A stretch of 63,352 nt of DNA. Source: an uncultured Alistipes sp. (GTDB taxonomy: Bacteria > Bacteroidota > Bacteroidia > Bacteroidales > Rikenellaceae). The stretch covers positions 1 through 63,352 of the forward strand of contig CASELE010000011.1 of NCBI GenBank assembly GCA_949288735.1. Reading direction: 5' to 3'. Each line of letters begins with the position of its first letter. Positions within the stretch are counted from its first letter, which is position 1. The position numbers were made by a program, and so were the translations under genes. Of this stretch, positions 8,160 to 17,244 are shown one piece after another. Under the pieces are notes generated by a model. That model ran no database searches and was not told the DNA's origin. It saw only the letters and a list, made by a program, of their open reading frames with translations.

Positions 8160-9353
8160 ATGAAAGAAGTCGTACATTGCAGCATCGCGGGCATCGCCTT
8201 CACGCTCGAGGCCGACGCCCACGCCCTGCTCGGGAACTATCTCCGCTCGCTCGGCGCCCGCTATGGCGAGACGGCGGACGGCACGGAGATACTCGCCGAC
8301 ATCGAGGCACGCATCGCCGAACTGATTCTCGCCGAACAGGAGGCCGCACAGGTCGTCGGACGTCCTCTCGCCGAACGCATCGTCGCCCAGCTCGGGAGCG
8401 CCGACGCCATCTCCGACGAGAGCGGCGAACCGGCCGCCGGCTCCGGACCGCGCATCCCGCGGCGCCTCTACCGCGACATGGGGCGCGCACGGCTGGGCGG
8501 CGTCTGCGCGGGCGCGGGCCGCTACTTCAATATCGACCCGGTATGGCTCCGCCTGGGACTCTTCGTGCCGCTGCTGCTCGCCTGCGCAGGGTGGATTCCC
8601 GGACTCTTCTGGCTGCGGCCCGTCATGGGCAACCTCTTCGGCCTCTTCGTCCTGAGCTACCTCGTGCTCTGGTTCGCCGTGCCGGCGGCCCGCACTCCGC
8701 GCCAGAAGCTCGAGATGACGGGAGAACGCATCACCGAACGCTCCATCCGCGACACGGCCGCCGCCCCCGACTCCGAAGAGCGCGCCCGCTCGGCCGTGGC
8801 CGAAGCCGTCGCCTTCGCGGGCCGTGCCCTGCTCGTCATACTGAAGATTCTGGTCGGCGCCGTGCTCGCGGGGCTGGTGCTCGGCGCCTGCGCCCTGGTC
8901 TTCGGACTCGTGTTCGTCGCGACCGAGCCCGAGAGCCTGCCCGGAGCCGGAGCGCTCCTCGGTCCGGCTCCTTCGTGGCTCGCGATGTGGGGCATCGGCG
9001 TGGCTCTGGTTCCGGTTGTCGGACTCATCTACCTGTGCACCTGCCTCATCGCTTCGCGCAAGCCGCGCGGGGGCATTCTCCTCGCCTTCGTGCTGGCCTG
9101 GGCCGTCACGCTGGGAGGCTGCTGCTGGAGCGCGCTGCGATGCGGCGGGGCCGGCAGCTTCGGCGAACGGCACCGCTCCGTGGAGCGCATCCTCGAATCG
9201 GAGACAATCGTCGACGGCGACACCACCACGCTGCGCGAAGTACTCGACGGGAGACTTCCGCACGGCGATTCGATAACCTCGCTCCGTATCCTCGTCCGCA
9301 CGACGACGGCCGTGCCGCCGGCCGACTCCCTGCCCGGAAGCGTCCGACGGTAG
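8160..9353 (+). CDS. PspC domain multi-helix membrane protein
   Basis: The 397-residue protein starts with a soluble region ([14 protein letters not shown]) like that of the small PspC paralogue. It continues with a PspC domain (about residues 100-175; [19 protein letters not shown] and helices ending VLWFAVPAA), and then at least three more hydrophobic segments between about 220 and 330. The C-terminal 65 residues are polar. This fits the large PspC proteins common in Bacteroidota, but the exact role is unknown. The 194-base gap after padR (7966-8159) is GC-rich with no visible terminator, so co-transcription is plausible. Confidence 0.85.
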   Translation: MKEVVHCSIAGIAFTLEADAHALLGNYLRSLGARYGETADGTEILADIEARIAELILAEQEAAQVVGRPLAERIVAQLGSADAISDESGEPAAGSGPRIPRRLYRDMGRARLGGVCAGAGRYFNIDPVWLRLGLFVPLLLACAGWIPGLFWLRPVMGNLFGLFVLSYLVLWFAVPAARTPRQKLEMTGERITERSIRDTAAAPDSEERARSAVAEAVAFAGRALLVILKILVGAVLAGLVLGACALVFGLVFVATEPESLPGAGALLGPAPSWLAMWGIGVALVPVVGLIYLCTCLIASRKPRGGILLAFVLAWAVTLGGCCWSALRCGGAGSFGERHRSVERILESETIVDGDTTTLREVLDGRLPHGDSITSLRILVRTTTAVPPADSLPGSVRR

Positions 9354-9365
9354 CCGGCGGCCCGG

Positions 9366-9396
9366 TTGCACGGCCCGAATATTATGCGTATCTTTG
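9366..9396 (+). promoter_or_regulatory. promoter of pfkA
   Basis: TTG (9366-9368), 20 bases, then TATCTTTG (9389-9396). Consensus Bacteroidota promoter; the pfkA ATG lies 63 bases downstream. Confidence 0.75.
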
Positions 9397-9459
9397 ACCG
9401 CTCCCGCGCGGCGTGCGCACACCGCGCATCCCGCCGGGAGAGATCAATTCGGACAAGGC

Positions 9460-10440
9460 ATGAACGGAATCAAGTGCATCGGCATCCTCACCTCGGGCGG
9501 CGACGCTCCGGGCATGAACGCCGCCATCCGCGCCGTCACGCGTACGGCCATCAGCCGCGGATTCGCCGTAAAAGGCATCATGCGCGGATACAAGGGACTC
9601 ATCACCAACGAAATCATAGAGTTTCGCTCGCAGAGCGTAAGCAACATCATCCAGCAGGGCGGCACCATCCTCAAGACGGCGCGCTGCAAGGAGTTCGAGA
9701 CCCCCGAAGGACGGCGCATAGCTTACGACCACATGAAGGCGGCGGGCATCGACGCCCTGGTGGTGATCGGCGGCGACGGCACCCTCACCGGCGCCAGCAT
9801 CTTCGCCGCCGAACACGACGTGCCGGTCGTAGGGCTTCCGGGCACGATCGACAACGACCTGGGCGGCACCGACTCGACCATCGGCTACGATACGGCGCTC
9901 AACACCATCACGCAGGCCGTCGACAAGCTGCGCGATACGGCCTCGAGTCACGAGCGCCTCTTCTTCGTCGAGGTGATGGGCAACACGGCGGGCTACCTCG
10001 CCCTCAACGGCGCCATCGCCGCGGGTTCCGAAGCGGCCATCATCCCCGAGATGGAGACCGAGGTCGACCAGCTGGGCGAACTCATCAACCGGGGATTCCG
10101 CAAGAGCAAGAATTCAGCCATCGTCCTGGTGGCCGAGAATCCAGCGACGGGCGGAGCCATGGGGCTCGCCGAGCGCGTGAAGAAGGAGTTCCCGCAATAC
10201 GAAGCGCGTGTGACCATCCTGGGACACCTGCAGCGCGGCGGTTCCCCCACGGCCATGGACCGCATCCTCGCCTCGCGCATGGGCGAAGCGGCCATCGAGG
10301 CCCTCGTCGAGGGGCAGCGCAACGTGATGATCGGCATTCAGAACGGAGCCATCGCCTACGTCCCCTTCCAGAAGGCGATCCGCCACAACAAGGGAATCGA
10401 CCGCTCGGACATCGAGCTGGTGAAGATTCTCTCCATGTAA
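9460..10440 (+). CDS. pfkA: ATP-dependent 6-phosphofructokinase
   Basis: This enzyme phosphorylates fructose 6-phosphate to fructose 1,6-bisphosphate, the committed step of glycolysis. The 326-residue protein has the N-terminal [14 protein letters not shown], the nucleotide site [11 protein letters not shown] (Gly at position 107, the ATP-type GGDG rather than the PPi-type GGDD), the catalytic [12 protein letters not shown] (Asp131), and [15 protein letters not shown]. Length is that of bacterial tetrameric PfkA. The start at 9460 gives the family N-terminus [14 protein letters not shown]; an upstream in-frame ATG at 9394 overlaps the promoter. It is followed 13 bases later by a PfkB-family kinase. 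Confidence 0.95.
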   Translation: MNGIKCIGILTSGGDAPGMNAAIRAVTRTAISRGFAVKGIMRGYKGLITNEIIEFRSQSVSNIIQQGGTILKTARCKEFETPEGRRIAYDHMKAAGIDALVVIGGDGTLTGASIFAAEHDVPVVGLPGTIDNDLGGTDSTIGYDTALNTITQAVDKLRDTASSHERLFFVEVMGNTAGYLALNGAIAAGSEAAIIPEMETEVDQLGELINRGFRKSKNSAIVLVAENPATGGAMGLAERVKKEFPQYEARVTILGHLQRGGSPTAMDRILASRMGEAAIEALVEGQRNVMIGIQNGAIAYVPFQKAIRHNKGIDRSDIELVKILSM

Positions 10441-10453
10441 TCAGCACGAACTT

Positions 10454-11482
10454 ATGGACGCACTCCATCCCGAACTGCGCATCAGGCGCGTGATAGGCAT
10501 CGGCAATGCCCTCACGGACATGCTGGTCAACCTCCCCTCCGACTCCGTACTGAGCCGCTTCCGGCTGCCCAAGGGGTCGATGAGTCTCGTCGACACCGCG
10601 CTCCAGACCGAAATATCGAAGTCGGTCGCCGGGTTCCCCTACTCGCTGTCGCTGGGAGGCTCGGCCGGCAACACCATCCGTGCCATGGCCCGCATGGGCT
10701 GCGACACGGGATTCATCGGCAAGGTGGGACGCGACACGACGGGCGATTTCTTCGTGCAGGCACTCGAGAACCTGGGCATCGAACCCTTCGTCTTCCGCGG
10801 TGCGGAACGCTCGGGCAAGTGCGTCTCGCTCGTCTCGCCCGACGGCGAACGGACGATGGTCACCCACCTGGGCGCCGCCCTCGAACTCTCGGCCCCCGAA
10901 ATCGTCCCCGAAATCTTCCGCGAATACGACTGTCTCTACGTAGAGGGGTACCTCGTGCAGGACCACGCCCTCATCGAGGAGGCGATGCGCACGGCCAAGA
11001 ACTGCGGGCTGCGCATCGCCATCGACCTGGCGAGCTACAATACGGTCGAGGAGCACCTCGGCTTCCTGCAGCGCCTCGTCTCGGAGTATGTGGACATACT
11101 CTTCGCCAACGAGGACGAGGCCAAGGCCTTCACCGGCGAGCGCGAACCGCTCAACGCCCTGCAGGCCATATCGGAACGGTGCGAACTCGCCGTCGTGAAG
11201 ATCGGTACGAAGGGGGCGCTCATCAAATACGGCAGCGAGGTGGTGCACGTGGGCATCATGGCCGCGGCCCGACGTGTGGACACGACCGGAGCGGGCGACT
11301 TCTACGCCGCCGGCTTCCTCGCCGGACTCTGCGACGGTCTCTCGCTGAGGCAGTGCGGCACCATCGGCGCCATCGCCGCAGGCAAGGTGATCGAGGTGGT
11401 GGGAACCACCTTCGGCGAAGAGGGGTGGGACGATATCTTCCGCCTCACGGGCAAGGTCCGCACCGAACGGTATCTCTTCTGA
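10454..11482 (+). CDS. PfkB family sugar/nucleoside kinase
   Basis: The 342-residue protein belongs to the ribokinase/PfkB superfamily. It has the N-terminal GIGNALTDMLVNLP, the substrate-lid GGSAGNTIRAMARMG, and the ATP/anion-hole motif DTTGAGDFYAAGF near residues 275-287, whose last Asp (about 281) is the catalytic base. Closest in layout to the Bacteroidota proteins annotated adenosine kinase or PfkB carbohydrate kinase; the substrate cannot be fixed by eye. It directly follows pfkA and is probably co-transcribed with it. It ends 36 bases before a convergent glycosyltransferase. Confidence 0.88.
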   Translation: MDALHPELRIRRVIGIGNALTDMLVNLPSDSVLSRFRLPKGSMSLVDTALQTEISKSVAGFPYSLSLGGSAGNTIRAMARMGCDTGFIGKVGRDTTGDFFVQALENLGIEPFVFRGAERSGKCVSLVSPDGERTMVTHLGAALELSAPEIVPEIFREYDCLYVEGYLVQDHALIEEAMRTAKNCGLRIAIDLASYNTVEEHLGFLQRLVSEYVDILFANEDEAKAFTGEREPLNALQAISERCELAVVKIGTKGALIKYGSEVVHVGIMAAARRVDTTGAGDFYAAGFLAGLCDGLSLRQCGTIGAIAAGKVIEVVGTTFGEEGWDDIFRLTGKVRTERYLF

Positions 11483-11518
11483 ATCCGGCGCTGCGGACAG
11501 CGGTCCCGCCCCGCGGCG

Positions 11519-12412
11519 TCAGAGGCCGCGGAGCAGCCCGCGGGTTATTTCGCGCCGCATGAGGAGCAGCCGCGCCCCGCGGCACGGCCCGAGAAGAAGC
11601 GCGAGCAGCAGCGTCGCCCCCCACTTCGCGACCTCGGCGCAGAGGGCCGCCGCATAGCGGCCGCACCGCACCGCCCGCAAGCGCTGGCTCACCCCGACGT
11701 TGCGGCAGAGCCGCACGAAGTAGTCGCGCGTCAGCTTTTCGGGCGGTATGATATGATACATCACCGCATCGGGCAGATACCAGCACCGCTCACCGCCGCG
11801 CGCCAGCCGTTCGAACAGGTCGCACTCCTCGCCGCCGATAAGGCGGCCGCCCACCCGTCCGAGGTCCGGATCGAAGGCACCGTAACGCTCCAGCGCATCG
11901 CGCCGCACGGCCATGTTGCCGCCGCCGGGGATACGGTTCCGCGGAAAGGGACGCTCGCGGTCGCCCAGGTCGAGCGGATTGGCGATGGGCCGCTCCACGT
12001 AGCGCGACATCCAGCGCGGCCGCCCGCCGGGATACTCCGCCACAATGGGTCCGCCGGCCGAAGCGATCTCGGGATGGTCTCCGAAAAAGCGGACGTAGGC
12101 CGACAGAAACCCCGGGACGATACGCTCGTCGTCGTCGATGATGGCGACGAGCGGCGCCGACGTCTCGGCAATACCGCGGTTGCGGGCGTGCGAAAGCCCC
12201 TGCCGCCGTTCGCGGACCATGCGCAGGGGGCTGGCGGGATGGCGCGCTGCAAAGTCGGCGAAGCGTTCGGCGGTATCGTCCTGCGAATTGTTGTCGACCA
12301 CGACGCACTCCCACAGCGCGGGGTCGGCATCCTGGCGCACGACCGACTCGAGCGTCCGCAGGAGCGACGCCGAGCGGTTGTAGGTGGCGATGACGAGCGA
12401 TATCTGCAGCAT
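11519..12412 (-). CDS. family 2 glycosyltransferase
   Basis: The 297-residue protein begins ISLVIATYNRSASLLRTLES, the GT-A nucleotide-sugar-binding start of GT2 enzymes. It has VVVDNNSQDDT, the acidic metal-binding motif AIIDDDERI and, in the acceptor half, GGNMAVRR and GGEECDLFERL. The last 60 residues include a hydrophobic, basic stretch that may anchor it to the membrane. It probably adds a sugar to a cell-surface glycan; donor and acceptor are unknown. I chose the ATG at 12412 because it directly precedes the conserved strand. It stands alone, convergent with the PfkB kinase and divergent from dsbD. Confidence 0.88.
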   Translation of the reverse strand: MLQISLVIATYNRSASLLRTLESVVRQDADPALWECVVVDNNSQDDTAERFADFAARHPASPLRMVRERRQGLSHARNRGIAETSAPLVAIIDDDERIVPGFLSAYVRFFGDHPEIASAGGPIVAEYPGGRPRWMSRYVERPIANPLDLGDRERPFPRNRIPGGGNMAVRRDALERYGAFDPDLGRVGGRLIGGEECDLFERLARGGERCWYLPDAVMYHIIPPEKLTRDYFVRLCRNVGVSQRLRAVRCGRYAAALCAEVAKWGATLLLALLLGPCRGARLLLMRREITRGLLRGL

Positions 12413-12496
12413 GGCCGTAAAATTAGGCAAATATTCCGGATTGGCCAACCGCCGTACATTTTAATCGCCGCACATGCAACGAAGCGGATTTTTTTC

Positions 12497-12504
12497 TATC
12501 TTTG
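12497..12504 (+). promoter_or_regulatory. -7 element ahead of dsbD
   Basis: TATCTTTG lies 33 bases before the start codon. There is no clear -33 TTG at the expected position. Confidence 0.6.
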
Positions 12505-12537
12505 TACCGATAAAGCTTAACCGAACCTTTTAATCAC

Positions 12538-14580
12538 ATGGCAAAAACTTTCCGTTTTCTCCTTCTGCCCGTCCTGCTGCTGTGCTCGTTCGTTGCGGCA
12601 CAGGCGCAGAACGTGACGTGGAAGAGCGAGGTCCGCGATCTCGGCGAAGGCACCTACCGTATCGAGCTGACGGCCCAGATTCCCGACCGTTTCCACATGT
12701 ACGACATGGGCCCCTACGATATGATGGGTCCCAATGCCACGATCATCAACGCCACGTCGGTCAAGGGCGCACGCCTCGTGGGTGAGGCTAAGGCCATCAC
12801 CGCCCCCCACCGCTACTACGACGACATCTACGAGATGGAGATCGGCACCTACGAAGGCACCGCCCAGTTCGCGCAGGACCTCCAGCTCACCGAACCGGAG
12901 GCCGAGGTGACGCTCTATCTGGAGTGGATGATCTGCGACGACACGAGCTGCCTGCCCCTGACCGACGACGAGATCACCGTCAAGATCTCGGGCACACCGT
13001 CGGCCGAGGCAATCGCCGCCGCCGCTGCCGAGCCTCAGCAGCCCGAGGCTGCCGCGAGCGGCGAGACGGAGGCCGCCGTCTCCGCTCCCAAGGATGCCGC
13101 GGGCGGCGGTTCGCTCTGGGGCCTGATCATCGAGGCCATCATCTGGGGCTTCGCCATGCTGCTCACCCCCTGCGTCTTCCCGATGGTGCCGATGACCGTA
13201 TCCTTCTTCATGAAGGGCGGCGGCAGTCCCGCACGCGGCCGCTTCAACGCCTCGATGTACGGTCTCTTCATCGTGCTGCTCTACACGCTGCCGATTGCCG
13301 CCATCATCCTCATCACGCGCATCGTGGGCGGCGACGCCGTAACGGCCGACATCTTCAACTGGCTGGCTACGCACTGGCTCCCGAACGTCATCTTCTTCCT
13401 CGTCTTCATGATCTTCGCCGCATCGTTCTTCGGCGCCTTCGAGATCACGCTGCCGAGCTGGATGGTCAACAAGAGCGACAGCAAGGCCGACAACAAGAGC
13501 CTGGGCGGCATCTTCTTCCTGGCCCTCACGCTGGTGCTCGTCTCCTTCTCGTGCACGGGTCCCATCGTAGGCTCGGTGCTCATCAAGTCGACCTCGGGCG
13601 GTGAGTTCTGGACTCCGATCATCACCATGCTCGCCTTCTCGATCGCCTTTGCGCTTCCCTTCACCATCTTCGCCTTCTTCCCCTCGATGCTGAACAATCT
13701 GCCCAAGAGCGGCGGATGGCTCAACTCGGTGAAGGTAGTCCTCGGTTTCATCGAGGTGGCGCTCGGTCTGAAGTTCCTCAGCGTGGCCGACCAGACCTAC
13801 CACTGGGGGATTCTCGACCGCGAGATCTACCTCGCCATCTGGATCGTGGTCTTCACGCTCATGGGCTTCTACCTGCTGGGCAAGATCAAGTTCGCCCACG
13901 ACAGCGAGCTGAAGCACATCGGCGTAGGCCGCCTGCTGCTGGTCATCATCACCTTCTCGTTCGTCATCTACCTCATTCCGGGCATGTGGGGCGCCCCCCT
14001 GAAGGGCCTCTCGGGCTATCTGCCGCCGCTGACCTCGCAGGACTTCGTCATCGGACAGAACAGCGGAAGCGTCGCCGCTGCAAGCGAAGACCGGATTCTG
14101 ACGGTCGACGGCAAGGCTCCGCGCCACAGCGAGTTCCTGCACCTGCCGCATAACCTCCAGGGCTTCTTCGACCTGAAGGAGGCCGAAGCCTATGCCGCCA
14201 AGGTGAACAAGCCGATATTCATCGACTTCACGGGTCACGGCTGCGTGAACTGCCGTGAGATGGAGGCCCGCGTATGGTCCGATCCCCAGGTACTCTCGAT
14301 TCTGAAGAACGACTACGTGGTTCTGGCGCTCTACGCCGACGACAAGACCGTCCTGCCCGAAGAGGAGTGGATCACGACCGAGTCGGGCAAGGTACTCAAG
14401 AGCCTCGGCAAGATCAACTCGCACTACGCGCTCGAGACCTACGGCGTCAATGCCCAGCCCTACTATGTACTGCAGGGCCGCGACGGCAAGATTCTCGTCG
14501 AGCCGCGCGGATACGATCTCGACATCCAGAGCTTCGTGAACTTCCTCAAGAGCGGTCTGGAGGCTTACAAGCAGCAGTAA
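12538..14580 (+). CDS. dsbD: thiol:disulfide interchange protein DsbD
   Basis: DsbD carries reducing power from cytoplasmic thioredoxin across the inner membrane to periplasmic thiol partners. The 680-residue protein has all three parts. A signal peptide (1-23) precedes the periplasmic alpha domain with Cys133 and Cys138 (CDDTSC). The membrane beta domain has the paired cysteines Cys212 (LTPCVFPM) and Cys339 (SFSCTGP). A C-terminal thioredoxin-like gamma domain carries Cys569 and Cys572 (GHGCVNC). An Ala/Glu-rich linker spans about residues 155-190. Length is somewhat above enterobacterial DsbD. It is monocistronic, with its own promoter and a strong terminator. Confidence 0.93.
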   Translation: MAKTFRFLLLPVLLLCSFVAAQAQNVTWKSEVRDLGEGTYRIELTAQIPDRFHMYDMGPYDMMGPNATIINATSVKGARLVGEAKAITAPHRYYDDIYEMEIGTYEGTAQFAQDLQLTEPEAEVTLYLEWMICDDTSCLPLTDDEITVKISGTPSAEAIAAAAAEPQQPEAAASGETEAAVSAPKDAAGGGSLWGLIIEAIIWGFAMLLTPCVFPMVPMTVSFFMKGGGSPARGRFNASMYGLFIVLLYTLPIAAIILITRIVGGDAVTADIFNWLATHWLPNVIFFLVFMIFAASFFGAFEITLPSWMVNKSDSKADNKSLGGIFFLALTLVLVSFSCTGPIVGSVLIKSTSGGEFWTPIITMLAFSIAFALPFTIFAFFPSMLNNLPKSGGWLNSVKVVLGFIEVALGLKFLSVADQTYHWGILDREIYLAIWIVVFTLMGFYLLGKIKFAHDSELKHIGVGRLLLVIITFSFVIYLIPGMWGAPLKGLSGYLPPLTSQDFVIGQNSGSVAAASEDRILTVDGKAPRHSEFLHLPHNLQGFFDLKEAEAYAAKVNKPIFIDFTGHGCVNCREMEARVWSDPQVLSILKNDYVVLALYADDKTVLPEEEWITTESGKVLKSLGKINSHYALETYGVNAQPYYVLQGRDGKILVEPRGYDLDIQSFVNFLKSGLEAYKQQ

Positions 14581-14600
14581 CCGCGGCTCCGACAGAGCGA

Positions 14601-14640
14601 ATGCGGGGTTGTCCGAAAGGGACAACCCCGCATTTTATTT
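14601..14640 (+). terminator. terminator of dsbD
   Basis: ATGCGGGGTTGTCC (14601-14614) pairs perfectly with GGACAACCCCGCAT (14620-14633) around a 5-base loop and is followed by TTTATTT. Confidence 0.9.
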
Positions 14641-14827
14641 GCCCGCCTGTCCGGACCTCCCTTCCCGCAACCTCCCGGGACCGCCGCAACCGCACTGTAC
14701 GGATATGCACTCCATCGTTCCTGCGAAGCGATAACGACGGGATGCAGGGAACGGAAGAGAAGCCGGCAGACGAAAGCCGGGAAGCGGAAGAAAAAAGGAC
14801 CGGACCACTCGAAGAGTGATCCGGTCT

Positions 14828-14903
14828 TGGTAGCGGGAGGAGGACTCGAACCTCCGACCTCCGGGTTATGAGCCCGACGAGCTGCCAACTGCTCTATCCC
14901 GCG
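14828..14903 (-). tRNA. initiator tRNA-fMet(CAT)
   Basis: A cloverleaf on the minus strand with anticodon CAT. Two initiator hallmarks are visible: the first base C does not pair with position 72 (T), and the anticodon stem has three consecutive G:C pairs (GGG opposite CCC). The T-arm GGAGG-TTCGAGT-CCTCC is perfect and the 3' CCA is encoded. Confidence 0.93.
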
Positions 14904-14943
14904 CTGTATCTTGCGTATCGGAATACGTTCCTTTTGACGGGTA

Positions 14944-14975
14944 CAAAGGTAAGGCAAATATTCGGTTTATGCAAA
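14944..14975 (-). promoter_or_regulatory. promoter of tRNA-fMet
   Basis: On the minus strand, TTTG (14972-14975), 20 bases, then TACCTTTG (14944-14951). The tRNA 5' end lies 40 bases downstream of the -7 element. Confidence 0.7.
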
Positions 14976-15124
14976 TATTACGAAACGATTATTACAAAAC
15001 CTCTTCGCATCCGACTGCGAATCACGCCGATTCATCCCGAAAAAATTGCGACGCGTCCGGCCGCCCTTCCTTTCCGCATTCTCCTTCAGCCATGGCGCCC
15101 GTATGCCGAAGCACCGATGAAGCC

Positions 15125-16906
15125 TCAGCGCAGCCGGCCAGCGACCACTTCGGCCAGATCCTGCACCTCGCAGCGCGCGCCGCGCGCTATCGCCTTCTTG
15201 CAAAGCGGGCAGGCCGTAACGATGGTTCCGGCCCCGGTCGCCTCGAGCTGTCCGGCGACCGAGCGGGCAATCTGCAGTTGCTGTCCGTCGGCGATGGCGG
15301 TATTGGCCACCGAAGAGCCGCAACAGAGGGCATGCTCGCGCGTCTCGGCCGGCTCGATCAACTCTCCCACCGCCTCGATCAGGGCGCGCGGCTCATCGTA
15401 GATACCGCTCCCGCGGCCCAGCTCGCAGGGGTCGTGATAGGTGAAACGTTCGCCGCTGCGTTCGACCCGGAGCCGTCCGGCACGCAGAAGCCGCAGCAGA
15501 TACTCCGAGTGGTGGAGCACCTCGATGCCCCGGAGGTCGTAGTCCTCGCGGAAGACCCGCAGGCATATCGGACACGAGGTGACGAGCGTCGTGATACCGT
15601 GGCGGCGGAAAAGCTCCGTATTGCACTGCATCATACGGCGCGCCGAATCGGTCTCGCCCGAGAGCTTCAGCGGACGGCCGCAGCAGACGCCCCCCTCGCG
15701 ATCGGCCCACCAGACCTCCTCGCCCGCGGCACGGAAGATGCGCTCCATGGCGAGCAGAACCCGCGGCGTGAGCAGCGTCATGCAGCCGGCGAAGTAGCCC
15801 ACCTTGCCCTCGCCCGAGGAGCGGTCCACCCCGTCGAGATAGCCGTAGCGTTTCTCGTCGGGAATGTTGCGCATCGTATCGCGCGAATTCAGACGCAGCG
15901 TATTGAGATCGATGCCCACGGGGCAGCGCTCGGCACAACGGCCGCACATGAGACAGTTGTCGGCCGTCTGAAGCCGCAGCCTCCCGTAACGTCTGTCTCG
16001 CAGAAAATAGACCGATTGCACGTCGTCAATCCCGAGCACGCTCTGCAGCTGGCAGGGGTCGATGCAGATGCCGCACCGCGAACAGGCATCGGTCTGGAAA
16101 CGGTCGGCCGTCTGCTCCTTCTCGGTCGCGCGCAGTCCGCAACGGCGCAGGATGATGAGCGGTATCTCGGTAAAGATATGCATGTAGCGCGAGAAGGGCA
16201 GCGCCACGAAGAAGATGCCGAGTACCGACGAGTAGAACCACCACGCCGTCCCTTCGGCCCGCAGCAGCATCCCCGCATCGAGGTGTGCGGCGAGCCAGGC
16301 GCCCAGCGACCCGGTGAGGAAACCGCCGCCGCCGTAGAGGGCGCAGGTGAGGCTCTCGGCCGCCAGACGCGCCGGGAAGATGAACCAGAGCGCCGAGAGG
16401 GCGATGCGGTCTCCCGCCACGTGCTTCGTCGTGCGCCGCAGACCCATCGCCCGCGAGCAGAGCCGCTTGCCCCAGGCGAGCGCCACGCCCGAAAGGACGA
16501 AGAGCAGCAGCAGGTCCATCATGAAGTCGAACACGGGTTTGTGCTCCAGCCCCGTGGCGAAGTACTTGAAAAAGACGTGGCCCTGAAGCGGCACCCAGCG
16601 CAGGCCGAGATAGGCCACCGTCTCGATCCAGCCGACCGCAATCAGCAGAAACCAGCCGAAGGCGAGGCTCATGTGCATGTAGCCCAGCAGCGGATTCACA
16701 CGGAAGATCCGGAAGTGGAGCAGCGACTCGCGCACCACCTCCCACACGCCGCCGAGAGCCCGCCGCGTGGGCAGGCCGCGCAGCAGCCGCAGACGCTCCT
16801 CGCGCGGCAGGCCGAAGAACCACTTCGCCCACTTCCAGAGAAGCACGGCGAACATCGCGGCGGCGCCGACGATGAACGGGATACAGAAGGGTGCGTAGAA
16901 GTTCAT
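15125..16906 (-). CDS. membrane HdrD-like oxidoreductase: cytochrome-b-like, 2x4Fe-4S and 2xCCG domains
   Basis: The 593-residue protein starts with a membrane part (about residues 8-255, five or more helices) with histidines suited to bind heme b (for example His78, His122 and His243), resembling NarI-type subunits. Two ferredoxin motifs follow: Cys275/278/281/285 and Cys318/321/324/328. Two complete CCG domains come last: Cys375, Cys408-409, Cys445/448, and Cys494, Cys528-529, Cys566/569. This is the layout of membrane Fe-S oxidoreductases that pass electrons to menaquinone, such as the ETF:menaquinone oxidoreductases of anaerobes, and of HdrD-type proteins. It is the last gene of a five-gene Hdr-like operon, one base after the small HdrC-like gene. 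The partner and direction of electron flow are unknown. Confidence 0.85.
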   Translation of the reverse strand: MNFYAPFCIPFIVGAAAMFAVLLWKWAKWFFGLPREERLRLLRGLPTRRALGGVWEVVRESLLHFRIFRVNPLLGYMHMSLAFGWFLLIAVGWIETVAYLGLRWVPLQGHVFFKYFATGLEHKPVFDFMMDLLLLFVLSGVALAWGKRLCSRAMGLRRTTKHVAGDRIALSALWFIFPARLAAESLTCALYGGGGFLTGSLGAWLAAHLDAGMLLRAEGTAWWFYSSVLGIFFVALPFSRYMHIFTEIPLIILRRCGLRATEKEQTADRFQTDACSRCGICIDPCQLQSVLGIDDVQSVYFLRDRRYGRLRLQTADNCLMCGRCAERCPVGIDLNTLRLNSRDTMRNIPDEKRYGYLDGVDRSSGEGKVGYFAGCMTLLTPRVLLAMERIFRAAGEEVWWADREGGVCCGRPLKLSGETDSARRMMQCNTELFRRHGITTLVTSCPICLRVFREDYDLRGIEVLHHSEYLLRLLRAGRLRVERSGERFTYHDPCELGRGSGIYDEPRALIEAVGELIEPAETREHALCCGSSVANTAIADGQQLQIARSVAGQLEATGAGTIVTACPLCKKAIARGARCEVQDLAEVVAGRLR

Positions 16907-16907
16907 C

Positions 16908-17243
16908 TCAGAAATCCCCCAGTTTGCGTTTGATGAGCAGCGCCACGCCGCGCGTGTTGATGCCGCGCGGGCAGACCAGACGGCACTTGCCGCAGAGCAT
17001 GCACTTGTTCAACTCCTCGTAGGCTCCCGCATATTCGCCCCGGCGGACGAGCGTATGCACCCTGCGGAAGTTGAAGGAGGTCAGACCGCCCGCCGTGCAG
17101 GTGGCCGTACAGGCGCCGCAGCCGATACAGCTCTGCAGCTCGGGCATCTCGCGCAGGATCTCGTTGCTCTTGCGCAGGTTGTTGCGGTCGAGATCGATGG
17201 CGCGGGGCTTGCTGATCGAGTATCCGAAGTGTACGGCGGCCAT
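16908..17243 (-). CDS. small HdrC-like 4Fe-4S protein
   Basis: This 111-residue electron carrier has two CxxCxxCxxxC motifs, Cys39/42/45/49 and Cys81/84/87/91 (the second followed by Pro), the HdrC/QmoC-type pattern. In heterodisulfide reductases and related complexes HdrC wires HdrA to HdrB. I start at ATG 17243, one base after the HdrA-like stop; a longer frame to 17474 overlaps that gene and gives meaningless residues. The downstream gene starts one base after its stop. A second HdrC-like protein (231 residues) is the first gene of the operon, so this module has two such subunits. Confidence 0.88.
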   Translation of the reverse strand: MAAVHFGYSISKPRAIDLDRNNLRKSNEILREMPELQSCIGCGACTATCTAGGLTSFNFRRVHTLVRRGEYAGAYEELNKCMLCGKCRLVCPRGINTRGVALLIKRKLGDF

Positions 17244-17244
17244 A

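Noticed and set aside
8112..9422. 436-codon minus-strand frame opposite the large PspC gene
   Set aside because: Shadow of the PspC gene; no family features.
12517..14625. 702-codon minus-strand frame opposite dsbD
   Set aside because: Shadow of dsbD; no signal, motif or family resemblance.
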